Positions 12,405 through 25,016 of a stretch of DNA of 64,000 bases are shown one piece after another. The DNA is taken from NCBI GenBank assembly GCA_902729315.2, contig LR746278.1, positions 941,001 through 1,005,000 on the forward strand, written 5' to 3'. Position numbers and translations under genes: made by a program. The notes beneath the pieces are model-generated. The model was given only the letters and a program-made list of their open reading frames with translations. It was not told the DNA's origin and searched no databases. Position 1 is the stretch's first letter. Each line of letters starts with the position of its first letter. Source of the DNA: Spirodela intermedia. Taxonomy: Eukaryota > Streptophyta > Magnoliopsida > Alismatales > Araceae.

Positions 12405-13559
12405 CTTACCCTCTCCCTTCCTGCTCCTTCCCCCTCCAGAACCCCTCGGATCAGGTAGAAGAACACCACCCCCCCTTCACTACGAAAAGAAGAGAGTTGC
12501 CGCTGGCGGAAGGATCTGGGGATTTCGACGGCGAACAAGGGAGGTGGGTATGGTTACCGATCAGCCCCAAAGGGAAAAGAAGAAAAAACCCGTTTCACCG
12601 CATTACCCCGCACGAACAAGGATACAGTCACCGCTTAAATGGCCATGATTCATCCATCACACGAGGAGGTCATCGGACGGACCGTATGCCTCCTATTTAT
12701 TTAAAAAAGGCTTTTGAATTTTCGTTGACTACGTGGAAAGGCAAGGGGATCCATTAAAAGATCGGCGTTGAATTTCTCAAATGGGGCCCACGCGGATATT
12801 TCACCCACCACGTGGCATCATTCCCTCGGGACAAATTATTTTTTTTACTATTTTATAAAAATAGGAATATTTTACTCCCATATATGAATATATTTAATTT
12901 TAAAAAAATATTTAAGATGCTCAAAGTAGTTTGAATATATTTTTAAATATTAAATTGAAATTTATTTATTTTGACTTTTTGCGGGCCCCACAGAAATAGC
13001 CATATTCCAGACTTCTCCTTGAGCGGGATCCCTGGAGCTGTTCTTCAAGTCGGCATCTAATAAACCCTCAATAAAAGAAACTCCTTGTAAAAACCCCTGA
13101 ACTTCTGATAACTGAAAAGATGTCCAAGAAAGTTAAATTGTGTAATACTAATAATAATGGGACCCAATAACAACAAATAACAGTAATTTATAAGGGTTTT
13201 TTCGTAAAAAAGACATTATTTCTGCCAAAACGTCCCGCCATTCAGCAGGAAAACCCAACTGGTTTTCCTGCTCTTCAGACTCTTGGTCAGGAAGCTTTTG
13301 ACGAAATTCTCTGAAACAATCCCGATAATAAACACCCAGGAAAAAAAATTAAAAAAAATCAAGAACACTAACCCTGGCAGGAAAAAAATTGAGTTACAGA
13401 GGATGGTTTTGAGTGAGCCGAGGTCATCCCAATGGAAGAAGAAGAAGAAGAAAAATCTGAATTCCACCCTAATGGCAGAGGTCAGAGAAAGATTATCCTT
13501 TTTAGGGAAAGAATATACCTCATGAGAGAGAAGACTAGGTACAAAAAGAATCTATCTCT
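12405..13559. promoter_or_regulatory. TMEM33 5' flank and PERK 3' flank
   Basis: No exon supported. 12405-12760 is moderately GC-rich and fits the TMEM33 5' UTR and promoter. 12830-13220 is AT-rich with A/T runs. The remainder to 13559 would hold the PERK 3' UTR. Open frames here lack domain features. Confidence 0.45.
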
Positions 13560-16500
13560 TCAACTCTTCCAGCTGGTCTGGCTGAAATCGGTGCTGTAGT
13601 TTTGATTCCCAAAGGCCATCCTCTGAAACAGTCTGATCTCCTCTGACTGCTGTGCCGTGTGGAACAGCTCGCTTTCCCCCGGTTTCATGCCGTTGTGTAG
13701 ATCGTCGGAGTTGCCTATACCATCTAGAGCTCTCACCACCTAAAATTAAAAAAAAAAGAAAAGCCCGAGTGAGAGGACGAAGGTTGGAGCTTTTCTGACC
13801 AAGATGATGTCTGATTAATTCAGCATGAAGTAGCTGGAACAGTCCTCCGCCCCCCCCTCCCCATTGGGAAATAAATGAACAGATAAATAAAATAATTATC
13901 TCGAGCTCTCAGTACCTCAAATGGAAAATAGATAAATAAATAAACCAATAAACCCACAAGAACATCCATTTAATGTCGAAGTAATTTGCTCGAGTATTCC
14001 ACTCTGGGGGAAAAAAAAAGTTGGAATATCAAGATTATTCTTGGACTTAGTGGACGTGATAGAACCATCCCATGATTGGAGAAGCAAAATATGCATCAAT
14101 TCTAACGATTTAGTGCCACAAAAAAATTAAATTGAAACGCAAAAGAAAAGATTCTCGATCCGAGAAAAGTCCATTACCTGGCTCATGCGAGGCCTCATTG
14201 CTGCTGAATGCCGCACACAAGCAGCTGCAACTTCAATCATCCGGAACATTTCAATTTCATTGTAGCTCTTTCCAAGCCTTGGGTCCAGTAACTCGTCAAA
14301 GACTCCAGTTTCAAGCGCATGAAACATTAGCGGCCGGGCCTGAAAAGCCAATGATTTTTGTTGTTTTTGAAAATCCCATAAAGTATTTAGATATGGTGCA
14401 ATAAATAAATAAAATATCTCTGATATGGTCGCACAAGCAGGAAACCTATCATTTTCTGATGGTTAAGTTATTTTCTATAATTGCAGAAAAATAGAATGCA
14501 TAGGGTTGACTTTTTGTAGCTTACCCATTCGACCAGACTCTCATCGCCGAGGGGCTGAGACACATCGACAGGCTTGCGACCAGTGATAAGCTCCAGAAGA
14601 ACTACCCCAAAAGAGTAAACATCTGACTTATCGGTCAACTTGCCACTCGACGCATACTCTGGTGCCAAGTAGCTGCCAGGCCAAATATAGCATCAGATGT
14701 CTAATGCGTACTCCATCACAATCCAAAATGTTTATTAAAATAAAAAGAGGGGGGGGGGGGGGGGGCTCTATACCCAAATGTTCCCATCACACGCGTGGTC
14801 ACATGTGTGTAGGCATCCATAGCCAACTTTGCAAGACCAAAGTCAGACACCTGAAATTAAAAAGAAAAAAAATCCTAAATAATATTAATTTTCTATCCCA
14901 AGAAATATTAGCTTTGTAGGATTTATAACACTGCGTGGAGAAAGTGGATCACCTGAGCTTCAAAGTTGTAGTCTAATAAGATATTTGAGGATTTTATGTC
15001 CCTATGGATAATCCGAGGATGACCTGGAAAATAGAGAAATATCAGGTAAATCACAAAATCAGAAATACTTAGTGAGGCCATATGATCTAACATCAAGCAA
15101 TAAGAAGGCTTACAATCCTCATGTAGGTACGCTATTCCACGAGCTGCTCCTGAAGCTACTTTGAGCCTTGTCGCCCAGTCCATGACCGGCCTGCCCGGCC
15201 CTGAAAAAAGAAAGCTCATTCTTATCGAATTCAACAGAGAAAGTTTGTAATCCACAGTATTTTCTCCCTTTAGTCAACGCAGAAACCCGACTCCTGAAGC
15301 TACCAAATGAGAAAAGAGATCTAAATCAAGGACTACTAACACACCATGGAGATGATAATTAAGCGTCTTATCTGGCACATAATTGGAAACCAAATTCCAG
15401 ATGCTGGATAATTAATGACCAAAAAGGAAAAAAAATCTGAAGCAAGGAGCGATAATACACTGTGGGCATGATAATCAAGTGCTTTATTCGGCACATAATT
15501 GGAAACCCAATTCCAGATGCTGGAGAATTAATGACCCAAAAAAAAAAAAACTGAAGCAAGGAGCGATAATTCACCATGGGCATGATAATAAATTGTCTTA
15601 TCCGGCACATAATTGAAAACCCAATTCCAGAAGCTGGAATTATAACTCACCGTGGAGATGATAACTAAGCGTATTATTTGGCACATAATCATAGATGAGC
15701 AGTCTTTGATTCTCTGAGATGCAGTAGCCCACCAGGGAAACCAGATGGCGATGATGTATCCGGCTGATAGACTCGAGCTCAGCCCTGAACTCTCGCTCCC
15801 CCTGCCCACCGCCAGCCTTGAGTTGCTTCACAGCCACCACTCTTCCATCAGGCAATCTTCCTTTGTACACACAGCCGAACCCACCTTCACCCAGCAGATT
15901 CTGCCTTGAGAACCCATCGGTGGCCAGTGACAGCTCTTCATAGCTGAACAGGGGCTTGGAACGGCCCAGCCCCCGATCGGGGGGAGAGTATGGTAATGTG
16001 GCGTTGCTCGAGCTGTCTCTTAGCTCAGACGTGTGGCTTCTTGAGTATGGCGGCTCTGACGGTAGAGGAGTAGAGTCAGCTCAAGAAACGCAGCAATTTG
16101 ATTTACGCTACCGCTTTCCAGATTCAAAATCTGGGTTTCTCTGAGAAAAATTGGAAAAAGATTGCCACTTTATTCTTTTTATTTTTGCTAGGGAGTGATG
16201 AATACCTGACGCTTGAGACGACTGAGCTGGGGAGGGCAAGACACTGCCGTAGCCTTGAGAGAACCCTTGCGTCTTCTTCCTCCTCTTCCTCAAGGCCCAC
16301 AGGAGTATCCCCAGTAAGCTGATCGCAACAAGGCTTGTTACGATGGCGATTCCTGCTATAGCTCCTGTGCTGATCTCTCCGCCTCCAGCGGAGTCCATCG
16401 TCTGTGGTACTCCAGGGCTCGTGGTAGAGTTGGTTGTGGTGGGGGAATTGGAGCCACCTGAGGGTGTGACCGGTGGCGGAAATGTGAGAACTGGAGGCGA

Positions 16501-17112
16501 CGATGGGGGTGAAGGGGTTGAGGAGTTGGTGGGACTGGAGACCGGAGGCGGCGCAGAAGATGGTGTTCTTAAAGGAGGAGGAGAAGCGGCAGGTCCCTGA
16601 GTGTCGTTGGTCGGAGATGGTGGCGGTGGTGGGGAAGAAGAGGGTTGAGCGTCTGGCGGAGGGGAAAGGACAGGTGACGGCGGCGGACGCGGTGATGGGG
16701 TCCGTCTCGGAGGTGGCGGCGGGGCCGCCGCCGGCGACACGGGCAGCGCCGGTGGAGGTGGGACGATAGAGGGGGATGGGGGAGCCGCTGAGGGGGTAGT
16801 AGGCGAAGGTGGAGGTGGGCTCGGAGGCAGCGGAGGGGAAGGTGGAGGTGGGCTCGGAGACAGCGGAGGGGAAGGTGGTGGCGCAGAGGTAGGAATGGGC
16901 GGCGGTGGGGGAGAACTTGGAGGTATAGAAGGGGGAGTAACAGGCGGCGGTGGGGGAGTTGCAGAGGAGGGAGGTGAAGAAGGGGGAGTTTCGGTCGGTG
17001 ATGGGGGTGTAGAAGGAGGGGTAATGGGCGATGGTGGGATTGGGGACGTTGGCGGATCAGAAGGAGGGGAGGGCGATGGGACGACCGGAGGGGAACCAGA
17101 TGGTGCTGCCAT
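13560..17112 (-). CDS. PERK: Proline-rich extensin-like receptor kinase (PERK)
   Basis: Plasma-membrane receptor-like kinase thought to sense cell-wall state. Exons: 16206-17112, 15651-16079, 15115-15200 region (donor at 15114), 14953-15023, 14774-14850, 14525-14672, 14178-14339, 13560-13739; 686 residues in frame. Residues 1 to about 245 are an extensin-like Pro/Ser ectodomain (runs of SPPPPSPP), with no clear classical signal peptide. A transmembrane helix lies at about 251-275 ([18 protein letters not shown]), followed by RKRRKK. The kinase carries GEGGFG (about 365), AVK lysine (about 387), [29 protein letters not shown] and [18 protein letters not shown], so it looks catalytically complete (RD type). 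The tail ends [10 protein letters not shown]. Intron 2 contains tandem copies of the end of exon 2, and a 17-base homopolymer follows the exon 5 donor. Confidence 0.95.
14749..14765. repeat. Homopolymer G17 (C17 in the PERK transcript)
   Basis: A run of 17 G on the plus strand. In the PERK transcript the exon 5 donor reads GTATAGAG and is followed at once by this C run, placing it about 8 bases inside the intron. Confidence 0.9.
15310..15690. repeat. Tandem copies of the PERK exon 2 end and donor within intron 2
   Basis: Units start at about 15342, 15458, 15572 and 15648 (spacings 116, 114, 76); the last is the real exon 2 end. On the minus strand each copy still reads like the exon: [24 protein letters not shown] and [13 protein letters not shown] against the genuine [13 protein letters not shown]. 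All keep a GT at the donor position. Units also share intron-derived sequence (AATTGGAAACC.AATTCCAG and AGCAAGGAGCGATAAT). Confidence 0.88.
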
Positions 17113-18615
17113 TGCCGCCAGATTTCAGCTCCTTCACCTCGTCTCAGAACGCACGGTCAGCATCCAGATTCTGCTGAATCACACTTCAAGGTCGTCCCAA
17201 CTCGCTGCAACTCTCTTCTCCGGGAGGATTTCAACTTGATCTGAAGAACCTAATGGCAGCGAGGTCAGTAAGACGATGACCTGCCCTAGCCCACTACATC
17301 ATCAGCGAGAACAAGGAAACCGGGTGAGAAGAAGGAAATATCTCCTGACTAGAAGAGCAGATCTCCCAGCTAGAAACAATGGCGCCGCAGACCCTGCTTT
17401 GACGGACAGCCCAAAAAGGCGCAGGCAGCAGCGGAAGCTCGAGTCACCGCCGATATCGCATCATCCCAAATAAACCCCACTCCGGAATCTCGAATATTCA
17501 AAGACCCACATCACGAAATTCTCAAGAATGCTACCAGCCGGCGCTACAAGACCGCCAAGAACGACAGTTCTGAGAAACTCCCACCGCCAAAATGCAGAGG
17601 GAGGGCGATTTCCGGCCGTCTCCACACCTCGCCTCTTGCTCCACCGCCTCGGAAGACTCCCCCTCTCTGGGAACGTGAGAAACAACTTACAGAACCTCTT
17701 CCTTCCTCCCTCCTCCCGCCTCCATTTTCAAGCTCGATGGAGACGGGGAGGGTGATCGTACCCGAGGCTCGGTATTGGCACACCGACGGTCTACGCGCTC
17801 TATCCTCTGTACTTCTCTCGTTATTTTACTTCTCGCTTTCAGGCCACGTCCCATAAGATCGCTCCCACCCAAGGCCGGCGCGCGGGTCCGCCGTCGGCAG
17901 TGGCCGAAGGCTTACTAGAATGAAGCCTCCCCCAGTCAACCCTTTCATCGTCATCCCCTTGACGGCGGCCAGGGCAGCTCTCCCCGGCGACGACCTCTTC
18001 CCAGGTAGAAGAAGCGTGCGGAAGATTTGGCAAAGAAATGGGTTTTATTTTTCATACCATGGCGATCGAATCAGACCACCCAACTCGGATTTCCCTGGTT
18101 ACACGACGAGATGTTGAGAGGACTTCAACCTGCTCACAGGCCTTCCCACGCAGACGTTCTCTGGTTGCTATCACGTCCGAGGGGGAAGAAATTAGCTGGT
18201 AGTTCAGAGTCTCGGGTAGCGGGGCGTGGTTTCCCCAAGCCGAAGTAATTGATAAGACACGCCTTATAAGTCAAACTTTTTTAAATATACACTTACATAT
18301 CTTCTAAATTGTTTAGTGCATGGGTGAGAGGGTAATTGAAAATATTCAACGGTAGAGACGTAAATATTGAATATATGAAATTATTAAAACCTAATTTCTG
18401 AAATATTCTAAGAAAAATAAGGCACCAATCTGGATTTTGAAATATCCTCAGTGATCCTCTCTCTCCCTTCCCCCCCCTCACCTTCCACTCCCCTTCTCCC
18501 TCCTCCCCCCCTGACAGAGCAGACCCCTGCCCCCCCTTCTCTCTGTCGCTTGCTCGCTCTCAGTATATATATATATATAGTCAATCCGCGTGGGCAAGGT
18601 CAGAATTTGCTGCTG

Positions 18616-18634
<19 letters not shown>

Positions 18635-18672
<38 letters not shown>
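18635..18672. repeat. (TC)n microsatellite
   Basis: Pure TC run of about 38 bases preceded by interrupted CTGTCT units from about 18615. Confidence 0.95.
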
Positions 18673-18676
<4 letters not shown>

Positions 18677-18891
18677 ACGGCTGACCAGGAGGGAGGGTAA
18701 GAAAACGCGTGTACAGTAGTGTACGTATCGGATTGCCCGAGAACGACGCAGGAATGTGGTTCGGAACGGAGATTCCCCCTCCATCTGCCGAAAACATGAC
18801 TCGGTCGGCCGGGGAAAACGCGTACCTTCCCCCCCCCCCCCCGGCCCTTCAATATCCGCCGTCAGCCCTTCCTCTCCCGACAAACGCCTAG

Positions 18892-18894
<3 letters not shown>

Positions 18895-18949
<55 letters not shown>
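18895..18949. repeat. (GA)n microsatellite
   Basis: Uninterrupted GA run of about 55 bases, the longest pure array in this stretch. Confidence 0.95.
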
Positions 18950-18950
<1 letters not shown>

Positions 18951-18984
18951 CCTTAACTCGGGGGACTTGTTAGGCTGTTAGATT

Positions 18985-19800
18985 TTCAGAAATCTGGGCC
19001 CTTCGGAAAACCATGAATTTAGGGAAAAACCCAAAAATGAAATGATCTACAGTGAACTCCCCAGTTGACCAGCCCGCAGAAGCCTGGGTTTATATTGACT
19101 TTTATCCGAGTAAGGTCATCACACATTCAAATACCCATTCAAAGTATTCCGAGGGTTGAAAATAAAAAAAAAAGCCATATAACATTGGGTATATGTCCTA
19201 AATTATCTCCTATATTTAAGGCTTTTTTTCAAACCGGAGAACAAATTATCAAGCATGGATTTAATTTTGGGACCTCGAAAAGCCACGACTTGGGAAAAAA
19301 CCCCGAATTTTGCAAAACTGCTTGAAACAGCTCACCATGAGCTGAATTTTGTCGGATAAACATTCCAATCTACTCCTCTCTCAGTTGACCAAAGTCATCG
19401 TTTTCAATCTACGGTGCACAATTACTGACCTTAAAAATTAGCTACAGGAAAATGACAACAGTCACGAGGGTCTCTTTAATCAGGTCAAGTCGGGACGAGG
19501 TTGCTTTCATATTGTTCAAAGATGGGATTTTTTTTGTACCTATTCAAATTATTTCCAGGGTTGACAACTAAACAGTAGACCCATATAATATTCATCTACA
19601 TCTTTTTGGTCAATAAACTACGGCTGAAAGAAAGTGAAATACCAAACTTTCTCTGATTCAGGGTTTTTTTTTTTTCTCTATCTGGAGATCCAGTTCAAAC
19701 TTTTCTAGGGTTAAGAACCAAAAAAACCCATTGATTTTGGGTATATGTTCTGAATTTCTTTCTACATTTGTTTAGGAAAGGAATTACAGATGCAAGAAAG
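18985..19800. repeat. Degenerate tandem repeat, roughly 275-400 bp spacing
   Basis: Related blocks recur: a line like GAATTTAGGGAAAAACCC near 19013 and 19288; CAGTTGACCA near 19062 and CAGTTGACCAAAG near 19383; and TTCAAA..ATT.C.AGGGTTGA followed by CCCAT or CCATATAA near 19138, 19541 and 19691, with GGGTATATGT after two of them. Borders are uncertain. Confidence 0.5.
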
Positions 19801-19953
19801 TTATTACTCAAAAGTTTCAAGCAGTTTGTCTGATTTGAGGTCGTATTCTAACTGTGGATCCAACTAGGACTGTAGAGGAGTTACCTCTCCGATTAGTCAG
19901 TCTCTGGTCTTAGACATCCAGCTCCATCAAATAACCGCAGGAGTTGACCTTGC

Positions 19954-20357
19954 TTAGTTGCTCCCCAAAGTCAAGTTCCTTCTGGAGACTACCTCTGCTG
20001 CCCAGCTCCTCCCAACCTCAGTCTGGAACTTGCCTGTAATTTATTACATCAACATTCTCATTAAGGGAACGAATCACTAACATAGCCTCGAAATAATTAG
20101 CATTATTTTTTACGGCATGAACTAAAGCAACTGAAATAAGCTTATCGTGCTGCGGGGAAGGGAAGCATCCACAGAAATAAGCTACGAAATAATTTATAAA
20201 CATCAGTTTGTAATATATGCAATGTCGATTTACCTGCTGTAGAAAGGAAGAACTCATCCAAAACCTTTCCATGTTCTGCAAACAGCAAGAAAAAAAAAAT
20301 CATATAAAAGAGATTTCACGGTTACCGAACAGATTGTTGACCTGTGTCCATCAACAG

Positions 20358-20411
<54 letters not shown>

Positions 20412-23400
20412 GCAGGTAATCAGCAAAGTGGGATTTCGAAACTATCAACGAATTGTACACAATTGGGGAAGCAAATTATGCTACGCTTATCAAGTTACTC
20501 AAAGAAGGGATAGATCCTCAGAAATTGAGTTCTTTAGCATGCAATGCCAAGAAGAATAAGGAAATTTAAACACATTTTTGGACAGAAATCCATACCCATT
20601 TCATATTCCAAGGCTTGAAGAATCATTTCCACCTAGTTTCAATGATCACTCATTAATATTGAAAAGTTAAAAAATATTGCACGCTCAAGATGTCAGAAAA
20701 AGAAGCACAGGGCACATGGCATGTTACAGGTTGCGGCAGGTTTTCACAATATATGCATCAAACATCTAATCCCAGAGCACATAGCAGAAAAGCGGTGATG
20801 GACAAAGTACTAGAGCATTTTACACAATGGAAAAGGGCGCTTTCAGCAACGCCCAAGGTAGAAGAGTTGATGAGAATTCCTTGGTGCTCACTAACAGCGT
20901 GTGGCTATGGAAGAAACAGCTAGATAGGATTTTCTCTAATATTTATCCCATCATGAAAAGCATAATGCAACGTATCTAGGGCCACTATCTGTGGATGATA
21001 CCAGAGTTGTCCATCGGCATGACGCCAATGGATATCCTGTGATCTATGATAGGGGAAAAACCTTTTTCCCTCCATAACTCTTGAACCTCTCTCTCTCTCT
21101 CTCCTCTCTCTCTCTCATCTTATCTTATCGTGATACTACAAAAAGAGTGCGAAAATATGCCAATTTGCGGTCTGCTACCACACCTAGCCAAAATCGCTTT
21201 TCTATGTTTGACCCAATTCATTCAACATATACAGCATCAGACTTATCTCCAGTCTATGGAAACCATATAAATACGGAATGAAAGCGACAAGCCAGAACTA
21301 TTATCCATAGAACTAGACAGGAGTCAAAGGGTATCAATGTTTGTATTTGGCGCTCGGAATCAGTTGGACAGAATACTTGGGAAGAAAAATAATAATACTT
21401 GTTATAATATATCGTTATTAAGGCACAAGATAAAAAGTGTACCTTGTCAAAATCCTTCACCAGGTTAGCCTCTATTGAAGAGTTATTCTCATATTCTGCC
21501 CAGAGTTCTTTTATTTCATCAGCTGCAGATGCACAATAACAGTGTTCTAAAACAAGCATCACAATTAAAAGAGGTAAAAGAGGGCAATCAATGAGTACCT
21601 CTAAGTCCTCCACCAAGAACTTTACACATTTCATCCAGAGCTGCTTTCTCAAGCCTGCTCTTTTCCGCTTTTGGCACGTTATCCGAGGGTGTGATGTCTC
21701 CAACTATTGCTATGAAGACCAGAAAATTACACACAAAAGAAGTGCATTAGACAAGGATACAATAATTAAACCCTGTAATACGTAATAGAAAGGGAAAATC
21801 TCAGACAGATGATCGATCAAATTGAACTCATCTTGTCACTGATTTAGACAAAAAAAAAGTTCACATTGCCTGATTCAAAACTAAATCATTTGAAAAAACA
21901 CGGTACATGAATTTTTGCCAAATACCTTCTGCAATGTCATGCACAATTGCAATTTTTATACACCTATTTAAAAAGAAAAGGCAATTCTTGTCAGATATCA
22001 GTAACATGAAAATAACGGGGAACAAATAAGCTACTTTACAGATGAGTGTAACATCAAATAAGACATCCTCACCAGGCAGTGTCCAATTATATCGTTCATT
22101 CTTCCGGCCAACAATAAGACATATCACCTGGGTTGCAGTTATTATCATATCCAATAAGCATTGATAATCACTCGACTCGTGCCAATTTCAGACACATTGA
22201 ACATCGGCCTCTTTCTCGTTGCCCATGACTTCTATTTCTTCTTAATGCTAAAAGAAGGTTTGTAGCATGCACAAATTTTGGAGGCAGGTAATTATTTTCA
22301 TTACTATACCTGATCATCTATTTTTATTTTTCAAGCAAGGCTGCTATGGATGAGGAGAACAGGGAACTCCTGTCCAAATATATAAAGAATAAATTTAGGA
22401 CTCCTGTCCCAAATTTAAGTCATACGACATTATAAAAATTTTGGTAAATTTAAAAATACACCATATTAAAATCATAACATTGATGTCAATTTAATGATGT
22501 TAATATCATATTTATTTAATCAAATAATACCCTTTAAAATGATACATATATATATATTGATAAATTACAAATGACTCATAAGCAGACGATGCTTTGTCAT
22601 GTATTTGGGCCAGCTGGATGCATTGCATTGCTTAATTAAATTGCCTGACCATACAACAGAACTCATGTTGTAATTATCTGTTCTGTATTCAACATAGATA
22701 GGCACAGACTCGGTGGAACTTGCCTAGGCAGTTTGGAAACACCTTTGTTGCTTTCACAAGGCCTTAAAACATGTTTTGAAAATATAAAGAAGAATAATGA
22801 TTCAGGCTTGGCTCAAGTCCCTGAAGTGGGATTACAGAATAGTCCACATAAACCTCAATAGACTTTCCTTCTTCCCATACTTATCACAATATACCAAAAC
22901 TCCAATTATGATGCCGTTTTTACTCTCAAGGACACTACATATTGCTCCTGCTTTAATTCATTACAGTTTATGCTGTATAGAGTTTTCGGAAATTAGTTCA
23001 CAGCAGTCACTAGTCAGAAGAAAAAACTTAACCCAAAAGGTTGATTTCAAACCATTAGTGCTCATTTGAGTAAAATTCGAACAACTGACATACCTAACCA
23101 GCAAGTTTTAGCAACATAAACTTGAATGTTCATAATACAAAGCATCATATACTTAAAAAGTAATCCCTAAGTTCAAGATTCATGGACATGATTTAAAGCC
23201 TCACAAAATTATTTGTAGAATATGAAATTAAAGAGTAATCAATTACTAAATAAGCAAAAGTGAGTTACACACAATTTCCAAAAAAAATGCAAAACTATCC
23301 TAAAGATAAAAGAGTTCATGGGAGATGTCAAAAAGACATAGATCCATGGCGCAATACACTTTTTTCATGCCTAACCTTTCTCTGTTTACTCCTGGTAGAT

Positions 23401-24569
23401 CACCAGAGATTAAAGCCATTATTGCCATGCGATACATATGATCAGCAATAGATTCAGGTTCCCTTATTCCATGGTTGATCCACCCCTTTCTTTTTGTAGT
23501 CTGAAGATAAACATTACAATAAAAATTAGAAGAAAACTTTAAATAAATGACAAGACATCTGATTTAAAAAGTACATTTTGAAAACCAAAAATCCATTCCA
23601 AAGAGGTTAAAAAGGTAAGAGAAAGATACAAGTTCACTATGTAGAACGGTGGCAAAAAAAGAGAAAAAAACATATTTAAAATTCCTGATGAAAATCTTCT
23701 GTGAATAATAACTTATTAATTTTCTTGTATACTGTCACTTTTCAACTTCTAAAATATAAACATAAATATATAGATACATGCATATATGATTGCATGACAT
23801 TGAAAAGGACCTCGGCGTGATGAGTAAGGTGTAACAGTGGTTTCCTCAACTGCATAAGACTGGGTTATGACAATATGGGATTAATGATTTTCTATCATGA
23901 TGACATCTCCACACCATTATAATCTACCTTGATATTTTAGTTCAAACCTATCGTCAATAATCCACATAATAAAAAATAGTATCGATTACTTTTTCATAAG
24001 ATTTATCATAACCATAAATACCCTTTAGGAATGTACAAGTTAGTATTACTATGTCAACATTTAGCGTCGTTAGACTAGGTTCCCAACGGGGTTTATAAGA
24101 CGACAAAAAAGACACCGGAAAAAAATAAAGCTCTCCTCTTCGCAATCAGATTTCGAAATTAGATAGGAACAGCGGATAACATATTAAAACTGAAAAAGAT
24201 CAGTACATCAATACATTCCCATCCCTGGATTATTAGAACGTATCAGAGCCGTTATATCACAATGAGGGAATATGACAGAGTGAGCAGATCACGTCAGGGC
24301 CTACCTACCTTGAGACTTCTGCACAGAGTGAGGAAATCAATAGCCAACGACGTCGGCGACGAAGGCGCCGGCGCCTCCTCGGATCCGTACGCTCCTGAGG
24401 ACTCGCCAGAGACGTGCTGATTGCCAGCGCCGACGGCTCGGAGGCCGATCAACCTCGAAACGTCCCGACGGGGCGCGACCTCCACCGAGATCGCAGCCTG
24501 ACTCTCCGGCCTCAAGGTGGAGAAGAGCCGGCGAGGAGCGCGGCACGGACACAGCGATCTCACCGCCAT
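19954..24569 (-). CDS. HDDC2: HD-domain 5'-deoxynucleotidase, HDDC2/YfbR-like, with N-terminal extension
   Basis: Metal-dependent HD-superfamily phosphohydrolase; HDDC2/YfbR relatives dephosphorylate deoxynucleoside monophosphates. Exons: 24309-24569, 23376-23500, 21926-21963, 21599-21703, 21443-21522, 20596-20632, 20234-20275, 19954-20033; 255 residues in frame. Exon 1 is rich in Arg, Ser and Ala ([20 protein letters not shown]) and fits an organelle transit peptide, which is inference. Core motifs: [20 protein letters not shown], the metal-binding HD in IAIVHDIAE, then [37 protein letters not shown] and MILQALEYE. The C-terminus is [20 protein letters not shown] array sits in the intron between 20275 and 20596. 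The gene is divergent from PSA3 with 447 bases between start codons. Confidence 0.92.
20361..20409. repeat. (TC)n microsatellite in an HDDC2-like intron
   Basis: About 48 bases of pure TC on the plus strand (GA in the transcript) between exons at 20275 and 20596. Confidence 0.95.
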
Positions 24570-24724
24570 CGCCCCCCCTCGTGTGCCCGTCTACCTACGT
24601 CCTCCGACGATCCCCTCTAACTCCAGCGCCGCCCACTAGGTGGTGAAGAGGCGATTGCCACATTTGGAATGCCGACAAGCCCACACCTGTAAACAAGGAC
24701 GTTGCCTCGCAGCGAAGAGAGAGG

Positions 24725-24774
<50 letters not shown>

Positions 24775-25016
24775 TCCAACGGTAGAGATGAGCCCTCCTC
24801 CTCAGGTGGTATCCAACGGTTGAGCACCGAATCCCGCACGACCATCGGACTGAGAGATATTGGGCTTTATAACGAGGCCCAAGTAGAAGAAAACAGCCCG
24901 TTGGACTGGGGATTTTAGGAAAATGTAAATTAAATTAATTTTTCGGTAAATCGAAGTGGATAACAGAACGGAAACGTTGTAGACTGAGCGCAGCGCTGCT
25001 ATCTCTCGCAGCGGCC
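24570..25016. promoter_or_regulatory. Putative bidirectional promoter of HDDC2-like gene and PSA3
   Basis: The 447 bases between two divergent start codons must hold both 5' UTRs and promoters. It contains a GA array at about 24727-24770. No clear TATA box was seen for either gene. Confidence 0.65.

Larger units (their letters stand above)
17113..19953. other. Non-genic region between PERK and HDDC2-like gene
   Basis: 17113 to about 18240 is GC-moderate and fits PERK 5' UTR and promoter; no supported exon. 18260-18450 is AT-rich. 18451-18960 holds C-rich tracts, a TC array (about 18635-18672), a C14 run (18829-18842) and a GA array (18895-18949). 18985-19800 carries degenerate repeats described separately. 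The end should contain the 3' UTR of the HD-domain gene. Confidence 0.5.
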
